Shown: piece after piece, positions 59,501 through 64,000 of the stretch | How the letters are laid out: each line of letters starts with the position of its first letter | Position numbering within the stretch: the first letter of the stretch is position 1 | DNA from: Aristolochia californica | Lineage: Eukaryota; Streptophyta; Magnoliopsida; Piperales; Aristolochiaceae | Assembly (NCBI GenBank): GCA_029961685.1 | Contig: JARWKL010000009.1 | Span: 29,203,208 to 29,267,207, forward strand | Length of the DNA stretch: 64,000 nt | Direction: 5' to 3' | Translations under genes and position numbers: made by a program | Notes under the pieces: model-generated | The model's database searches: none | What the model saw: only the letters and a program-made list of their open reading frames with translations | What the model was told of the DNA's origin: nothing

Positions 59501-62500
59501 CCTCTTCCTTTGTAATTTTTTCTTGTTAATATATATAAATACATCTTTATAAAAAAAAAAAAATTGAGTACATTGGGTCTATTTATACTAGTGAAAAAAC
59601 AAAGAATTAAAGTTAGATTAAACTACCCATGTCCCATTTACACCCAAAGTAGAACTCCTAAAAAGAAGTCCTAGACTAATTAAACAACTGCTACATAAAT
59701 AGAAGACTAATAGCACTTGAATTCCTCCTTGCTGAAACTTCCTCCCATTAGACATTTTTTTTTTTTTTTGAAATAGTGCTGAATTATATTAACTGGCTCA
59801 AAAGAGCAAGATTACAAGGAGGGGAAGCCGTCCCAAATAATGAGAGATTGCTGGGATGTTCCATGTTTAGCTAACCTATCAGCCAAGGAATTGGTTGATT
59901 TAGGAATATGATTCCATGTACAATAAATTGTAAATTGAGGTTACAATGTCTACAATAGAGGAAATAATTGGCCAATGGCACCAAGGGGGAGGCCGAGTTG
60001 GAGCACCAACTAATGACAACTTTGGAATCCCCTTCAATCAGCAGCTCCCCGTGAAGACGGTCCTTGAAAATTTTCAATCCATGATGAAGGGCAGTCACTT
60101 CAGCAGTGCTGGAGTCGGCAATACCCATCGGCCCCACATATGAAAGTACAATCTCTCCTCTGTGATTTTTTAACATACCACCCACACCCGCCGACTCGGG
60201 GCAACCCAAAGCAATCCCGTTGTAGTTTAACTTAATGCAATCGCTAGGGGGAAGCTCCCACACTGCCATGGCCAGAATCTTTTGAGGACTTACCATATGG
60301 GCCAGAAGACTCTAGTTCTAACAAAGGGAGATACCAGCCTGTGGGGCAAATTCCTTCCTAGTGTGAAGCCAGCTAAAGATCATACCCACGGTGCAAGAGA
60401 GAGTACTTTCTAGGTTGCTGAATTTGGAGTTGAATCTCCAGTTATTATGCTCAAGCCAAAGACACCACGGGATGTGAGCAAGGCATGTAGAGAGAAGAAG
60501 CTTGCCAATTCTAGGTAGACGAGTCCCCTACACCATCTGGAAAGTGCCGAATAGATCCTAATGGAGGCCCACTTGAATGCCAACTTTCTGGAAGATCGCC
60601 ATCCAAACTCACCAAGAGAAGCAGCAATGCAGGAGAACATGCTGGACGAACTCCTCACAAACGCCATAGAGAGGGCAGGTACTATCAGGGGCGGTAAAGC
60701 CCCTCTTGTGGAGGTTGTTTGCAGTGAGAATTTGCTCCCTGATGGTTGTCCATATGAAGAATTTTATCTTGCTAGGCACAAAGAGCTTCCAGGCGAGATT
60801 CCCCTTGTGCTCAGGCAGGCTGGGGTCATCCTTCCTAATGTGGTGATAGGCTGAGGCCACTAAGAAGATACCATTGATGATAGGCTTCCAGATCAACTTA
60901 TCTTGCACCCAATCCTGAATAGAGGTATTACTGAGATTGGATAGAAGCGAGCAGAAGGCTATGGCTTCATCGCCATTCAAACCCCGTCGGGACAGAAGAC
61001 TCCAAGATTGATTGCTCCATGATTCTGCCACCTAGCACGATAAGTCCATAGCAATCCTGGAAGCCCCGGGTACTCCTCAGAAAGGGATCGGGAACCGTAC
61101 CACTTATCGGTCCAAAAGAGAAGAGTCTTCCCATTCCTAGGAAGAAAGAGGTCGTAGCCTTGAAGGCTGGAAGCAGCTTGTAAACGGATTTCCAAATCGG
61201 GGATAAGCGGCGGGGAGCGCCGCCCGCTCTTCACCAATGGCTTGTGATCTGAAGATAGTATTTCACCATATTTCTTCACAAACTACTGTGCTTGGAGCTG
61301 AGATTCCAAATTCACTTAAGGAGGGCATGTTTATGTCCTTTGTAGGTCGGATACCCAGACCACCCCTAATCTGAGGCAGACAAATAATATTGAGGGCAAC
61401 AACTTTTGCCCCTTTATTTTCTTTGCTACCCTGTGGAGCCACAACTATCTTGGCTTGAACTACTTTATTAAAAGCCTTCTTCAATGAGGGTACACCATTA
61501 GAAGCAAGTATTTGGGCTTGAATTGCATCATATTCAAGACCTAACCCATCAAGCTACTTGAATCTGCTTGAATTGCTTTTGAAGCTCTTCCTCATATGTT
61601 CTAAAAGGAGGGTATAAGCCAATTGTTGATGCTTTGCAAGTCATTGAAATAATCCATCACAATTGTATCCCCTCATTTCTGGCTAAAGAACTTTGCATAG
61701 AGTTTATTAACCCTTAACAAATTACTTTCTTGATCATAGAGATTCTCAAGAGACATCCAAGTCTTCTTTGTTGTTTCACAATTCATAACTTCACTTTGTA
61801 TTTGAGATTCTGTGCTTTTAACAGGCCACGTCAGAACATGGGTATCCTCATTGTCCCAGTCATTCGTCATGGGAGTGGGAGGGTCATCCCCAAGATACTT
61901 GGTTTTTCTTTGGCTTTAAGATACATTTGGACCAACTTAAGATATTTTTTTTCCTTTCAACTTTTCACTAGTAATCATAATAGTATCCTTACCTTAAGAA
62001 TTTCCAGATTCTCTGGCTAGAGTAATAATTTTACCCGAATTAGAATTAAATTACTACGAAAACTAGTCAATCCACACACCAATCAGTCTAAAACATGTTA
62101 ATACACCAACCAACACAACATTTCACCAGAAATATGGTAAATTGCCTGCATAGAGAAGGCAGGGCCCACAATGGATACCGTTAGGGCACCCAAACTTCAA
62201 ACTAAACTGCTAGTACTCATGTAACCTCTTAATGGTATTAATTCAATACAATAGCAAGAATCACCAACAACATAGATGACATCAACATCTAAGAGGATGA
62301 TGCAAGCAAAAGCAATAGGCACAAGTCTGTGGAACTGTGCAGATTATGGTTGGGAAAATCCCAACATGCAACCCTTTCAAGACACAAATAACTCATAGAA
62401 TTGTACAACAGGCAATTCCCAACATGCAACCCTAAGGTTATGGCACAAAGGAAGAAGGAAAAGTTCGGCCTTGAACTTTCAATCAATAGAGAATTTTGAA

Positions 62501-63568
62501 AATCCCTGTTCTAGGTGTAATCGTAGACTTTGGGATAAATGATTGCTGGAAGCTCTCTGCAATTGGATCTTGGTGCTCTGTTACCATGTAAAATTAGAAA
62601 ATTAAGAAGAAATAGAGAGAAGATGAGAGAAAATGGAGAACATGAGGGAGAGGAAGAGCAGCACTCTTTCGTGGGGCCTGGAATTTGTCCCCTCCTTTTT
62701 ATTAGTCCTCACGTAAATCATAATGTGCAAAAAGTACATACATGCTCCTCTATACCCAACTCACCATAACTCCTTAATTACAACTCAGAGTTAACTGAAA
62801 AATGAACCATAAAACGCATATACTAAGACAAACTCACTCCTAAAATAAAGGGACAATCTGAAAGATGTGAAATGACCAGACTACCCTTTTTCATATAAAT
62901 TCAACAGAAATCCCTCAACTTCTTGTCTTGATTGAAGTCATGCCCAATTCGCCTGTTATTATGCATCTGCTCATTACAACTTTTTCGGAGTTGATATAAC
63001 ATAGAAGCTAATACATGATCAGTTGTCTTTTTCATGGATTATCAGATCATGCAGATGTTTGTGACACAAGCAAATTTAATTGCTGAATTTATTTTTCATT
63101 TATTTGGTTTTATGTATTTTGTGTGATGTGCAGATATGCCTGCACCGTGTGATTTACCATCTTTTGGAGGGCATTGGATCAATAATTGTAGAGAAGGCAC
63201 CTGGGACTCCTGAAATCCAGGTAGCTGGTGAAGCCCAAGTATTGAATATCTTTGAAATCAAGGGAAAAAGTAAATCTAAGGATGAAGATGTGAAGATTGC
63301 TGGTTGCAGAATTACAGATGGTAGATTTACTAAGTCATCCACATTGAGACTGCTTAGAAGCGGGGAAGTTGTGTTTGAAGGGTCATGTGTCTCTTTGAAA
63401 CGGGAGAAGCAGGATGTGGAAGCCGTGGGGAAAGGAAACGAGTGTGGTCTTGTCATTCAAGATTGCTCAGATTTTAGGATAGGAGATGTTATCCAGTGCT
63501 TAGAGCAAGTGAAGAGGAAGCCAAAGTTCATTTCCTCACCAAGTGGAGCTGTGCGAATTGAATGCTGA
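41547..63568 (+). CDS. Organellar (probably mitochondrial) translation initiation factor IF-2, six exons
   Basis: Proposed exons are 41547..41628, 45778..45820, 46132..46462, 46979..48016, 48240..48389 and 63134..63568; all phases agree and the total is 692 residues. Exon 1 encodes an Arg-rich presequence ([17 protein letters not shown]), suiting mitochondria. Exon 3 has the IF2 N-terminal domain ([20 protein letters not shown]). Exon 4 has the GTPase: GHVDHGKT near residue 180, GGITQH, DTPGH and NKCD, then domain II and the start of domain III ([10 protein letters not shown]). Exons 5-6 give the end of domain III and domain IV, ending PSGAVRIEC. It places initiator tRNA on the organellar ribosome. 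It resembles Arabidopsis At4g11160. Exons 3-6 are firm. Exons 1-2 are inferred from phase and splice sites, and a further 5' UTR exon is possible. Introns 1 and 5 are packed with retroelements. Confidence 0.88.
42121..42139. repeat. (AC)n microsatellite in IF-2 intron 1
   Basis: About nine to ten AC units. Confidence 0.9.
42430..45250 (+). mobile_element. 5'-truncated L1-type LINE in IF-2 intron 1
   Basis: The reverse transcriptase reads [49 protein letters not shown] and GIRQGVPLS. The active-site box that should read F/YADD reads FANYT near 43137, so the enzyme is dead. Then come the zf-RVT region and an RNase H ([30 protein letters not shown]). The end is poly(A) at about 45237..45249. 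Endonuclease and ORF1 are absent. The left border is not fixed and no target duplication was found. It belongs to a different subfamily from the LINEs at 36130 and 48863. Confidence 0.85.
52276..52506 (-). mobile_element. Short LINE 3' tail inserted in reverse into the LINE endonuclease/RT junction
   Basis: It is flanked by 14-bp duplications, cattggcctatcat at 52262..52275 and 52507..52520. It begins on the plus strand with a long T run (the poly(A) of the minus strand). Read on the minus strand it has the end of an RNase H domain ([16 protein letters not shown]). Removing it and one target copy restores the host reading [16 protein letters not shown]. Confidence 0.9.
54995..55346 (-). repeat. 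3' LTR (left copy) of the gene-carrying retrotransposon
   Basis: It is about 90% identical by eye to the right copy, differing mainly by a 30-bp tandem unit (gctcgttgaggagaactcaaa) that is duplicated on the right and by small indels. Confidence 0.9.
55464..56537 (-). CDS. Long open frame of unknown origin inside the LTR retrotransposon
   Basis: A 357-codon open frame downstream of the CDKAL1 piece. It contains a tandem repeat of about 18 residues ([27 protein letters not shown]) at 56460..56280, a Gln-rich patch ([11 protein letters not shown]), and a stretch [29 protein letters not shown] that resembles a pentatricopeptide repeat. I recognise no complete domain. It may be further captured sequence; it is unlikely to be an ordinary retroelement protein. 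Confidence 0.4.
   Translation of the reverse strand: MLIHLRTQLMGLRNVCTYQDGQLVQTLMGSSTFFFCAAAVALQQPVLPARQANNAAVAVQNTLLLDSQGHSAAVPVQKSLLLDSQQPLLKSVIFMLSSLVFLDMVENLLWRMIFMTVEGKKHKFWAPGQHIGASVFYTILGENKKESRGGDTISGELQYKVAENSTQRADCDIRESSVVTPQTATNTSLHHIRLQLQQRLQQQKYVAVCAHFIRYGSFGHDFIKLSLMHVNESIVMDRKGSIDEAAGSAAHGLYTVSLELFGTMEPHDIGLDEVTYLHMLSAYGHGTFVENAGQFAEHGLGPKTEVTRDMLHFSNEATVGADPTKAINVEAEVTSLAQVIVQLVVRLLIRIGVCYSK
56678..57470 (-). pseudogene. CDKAL1: Captured intronless piece of a CDKAL1-type tRNA methylthiotransferase gene
   Basis: The reading [41 protein letters not shown], then [18 protein letters not shown] matches the eukaryotic enzyme that adds methylthio to t6A37 of tRNA-Lys. The radical-SAM cysteine motif CxxxCxxC is visible. 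It continues [25 protein letters not shown] and, after a frameshift near 56815, [32 protein letters not shown], where similarity stops. About 260 codons are present of a protein that should exceed 550. No intron is needed across this stretch, so an RNA template is likely. Missing ends and the frameshift make it non-functional. Confidence 0.85.
57745..57924 (-). pseudogene. Captured piece of a pentatricopeptide-repeat (PPR) gene, E domain
   Basis: The reading [30 protein letters not shown] followed by [24 protein letters not shown] is the E/E+ region of PLS-class PPR proteins, which act in organellar RNA editing. It breaks off into unrelated sequence ([19 protein letters not shown]...) that continues open to 57550. 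It has no repeats and no DYW domain, so it is only a fragment. Confidence 0.8.
58215..58540 (-). CDS. Leader open frame of the gene-carrying retrotransposon
   Basis: It begins just inside the primer site ([20 protein letters not shown]) and runs about 110 codons. The position suits a gag start. The N-terminal half looks helical and charged, but I cannot match it to a named gag family. Confidence 0.4.
58551..58565 (-). other. Primer-binding site of the minus-strand LTR retrotransposon
   Basis: On the minus strand it reads tggtatcagaggggg, matching initiator methionine tRNA. It sits two bases inside the right LTR and proves the orientation. Confidence 0.85.
58568..58935 (-). repeat. 5' LTR (right copy) of the gene-carrying retrotransposon
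   Basis: TGTTACGG...GCATAACA; partner of 54995..55346. Confidence 0.9.
59579..59754. other. Short unassigned stretch between two LINEs
   Basis: This is either original intron DNA or part of the Copia remnant to the right. No LTR match to 62587..62906 was found by eye. Confidence 0.3.
59755..61415 (-). mobile_element. 5'-truncated LINE on the minus strand in IF-2 intron 5
   Basis: The left end is a T run (59755..59769), the poly(A) of the minus strand. Reading from the right on the minus strand: end of RT ([19 protein letters not shown]), zf-RVT ([30 protein letters not shown]) and RNase H ([31 protein letters not shown]). It is broken by shifts and belongs to another subfamily than the LINE at 48863. 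The right border, where Copia gag-like sequence takes over, is approximate. Confidence 0.8.
61420..62906 (-). mobile_element. Copia remnant on the minus strand: LTR, primer site, gag
   Basis: On the minus strand the likely LTR is 62906..62587 (TGTTGAATTT...TTTTACA). The primer site tggtaacagagcacca follows at once (62586..62571). Gag then reads at about 61960..61430: [52 protein letters not shown]. After that comes the LINE piece. Protease through RNase H and the second LTR are not seen. The primer site and gag are sure; the outer LTR border is inferred from TG...CA ends. Confidence 0.75.
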
Positions 63569-64000
63569 TCTTATGAGATTAACTAGTGTGCAGAACTAAG
63601 TTCATTATTGAATATCCGAGAAGTATTTTTTTCAATTTACACATATATCTATATATATTATATGCAGGAAAGAAGAGAAAGGAAGGACTCTCAAGGAGGC
63701 AAAACTGTCATAAAATTTTGGTAGTTCAAGGTAAGCAATGCCTTTGGGGAAAGAATTGATGTCTTAGCTTTGTTATAATTTTCATGATTATATGGCTAGT
63801 GTCCGTTTTGCCATTTTTGTCGATGTTGGAAGCTGAGTGGACTTGTGGCCATTGTATTCTTTTCTGTATTTCTCAAGTTTATGTTCATTTTTTGGAGCTT
63901 TGTGATTAGCCAAAGTTTGTCCAAACTTATCTCCAATAACTAACCTTGTTTATTTTACACTAACATTGTAAAATGAATATATATATTCAATAACAGTTTG
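63569..64000 (+). other. 3' flank of the IF-2 gene
   Basis: The likely 3' UTR and downstream sequence, with AT-rich runs (atatatctatatatatt near 63645). No further gene starts before the window ends. Confidence 0.4.

Larger units (their letters stand above)
48863..59562 (+). mobile_element. Near full-length L1-type LINE (about 6.5 kb without its insertions)
   Basis: Near-identical target copies flank it: attgtgtacattggg (from 48847) and attgagtacattggg (from 59563), one mismatch, directly after poly(A). ORF1 has a DUF4283-like stretch (about 49812..50150; [20 protein letters not shown]). ORF2 starts at 51623 with an APE-type endonuclease ([16 protein letters not shown]). Reverse transcriptase follows at about 52520..54050 (DRAPGLDGF; box YAYDT in place of YADDT). 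The zf-RVT region is at 54540..54990 ([15 protein letters not shown]). RNase H is at 59090..59515 ([31 protein letters not shown]). It is interrupted at 52276..52506 and 54995..58935. Frameshifts near 51930, 53100 and 54050 and the lost active-site Asp show it is dead. Confidence 0.9.
48390..63133 (+). other. 14.7-kb IF-2 intron 5 filled with nested retroelements
   Basis: Donor AAAG|GTTCGG lies at 48389/48390 and acceptor TGTGCAG|ATATGC at 63133/63134. The joined frame reads [18 protein letters not shown] without a gap in the family alignment. Contents are a LINE (48863..59562) with two inner insertions, then a minus-strand LINE piece, a minus-strand Copia remnant, and unique sequence at both ends (48390..48846 and about 62912..63133). 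Confidence 0.85.

Noticed and set aside
1..64000. CRISPR arrays, prokaryotic operons or viral genes
   Set aside because: No regularly spaced direct repeats with unique spacers were seen. All reverse-transcriptase signals belong to Copia or LINE elements, and no envelope, capsid or pararetroviral gene was seen.

Overview
The window is nuclear DNA of a flowering plant. It has spliced genes with GT-AG introns, plant-specific families (a plant LRR receptor kinase, a plant GT14 glycosyltransferase, a plant-type sterol C5-desaturase, an organellar IF-2) and dense plant Copia, LINE and hAT elements. The species cannot be fixed from the sequence alone. Long TE-filled introns point to a medium or large genome.

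Four host genes are supported. (1) Minus strand, 1..3283: the 5' part of a sterol C-5(6) desaturase (STE1/DWF7 type), with the terminal exon or exons beyond the left edge. (2) Plus strand, 12740..15612: a two-exon LRR subfamily III receptor-like kinase resembling Arabidopsis At1g68400. (3) Minus strand, 22827..25068: a two-exon core-2/I-branching (GT14) glycosyltransferase. (4) Plus strand, 41547..63568: an organellar, probably mitochondrial, translation initiation factor IF-2 in six proposed exons. One exon is a 43-nt microexon. Two introns (about 4.1 kb and 14.7 kb) are swollen by retroelements.

Almost everything else is mobile DNA. From left to right: a decayed Copia (4240..6890) interrupted by a hAT-like fragment (5743..~6040); a hAT-like element with 8-bp target duplications carrying a piece of a TM9SF/EMP70 host gene (8492..10234); a degenerate minisatellite (11194..11800); LTR-type repeats flanking an inositol-transporter/PDX1 chimera (18361..22400); a second full-span hAT-like element with perfect 8-bp duplications (28980..31269); and a Copia with two LTRs (33802..40414) that contains a 5'-truncated LINE (36130..37398) with 19-bp duplications.

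The last IF-2 intron is a nested stack. A near full-length L1-type LINE (48863..59562) holds a small reverse-oriented LINE tail (52276..52506) and a minus-strand LTR retrotransposon (54995..58935). That retrotransposon has no recognisable pol; its interior holds pieces of a PPR gene and of a CDKAL1-type tRNA methylthiotransferase gene. A minus-strand LINE fragment and a minus-strand Copia remnant follow before the last coding exon.

The most interesting theme is repeated capture of host gene pieces by three different kinds of element in 64 kb: a DNA transposon (TM9SF), an LTR retrotransposon (PPR + CDKAL1) and an LTR-flanked chimera (inositol transporter + PDX1). No prokaryotic system, CRISPR array, rRNA or convincing tRNA was found.
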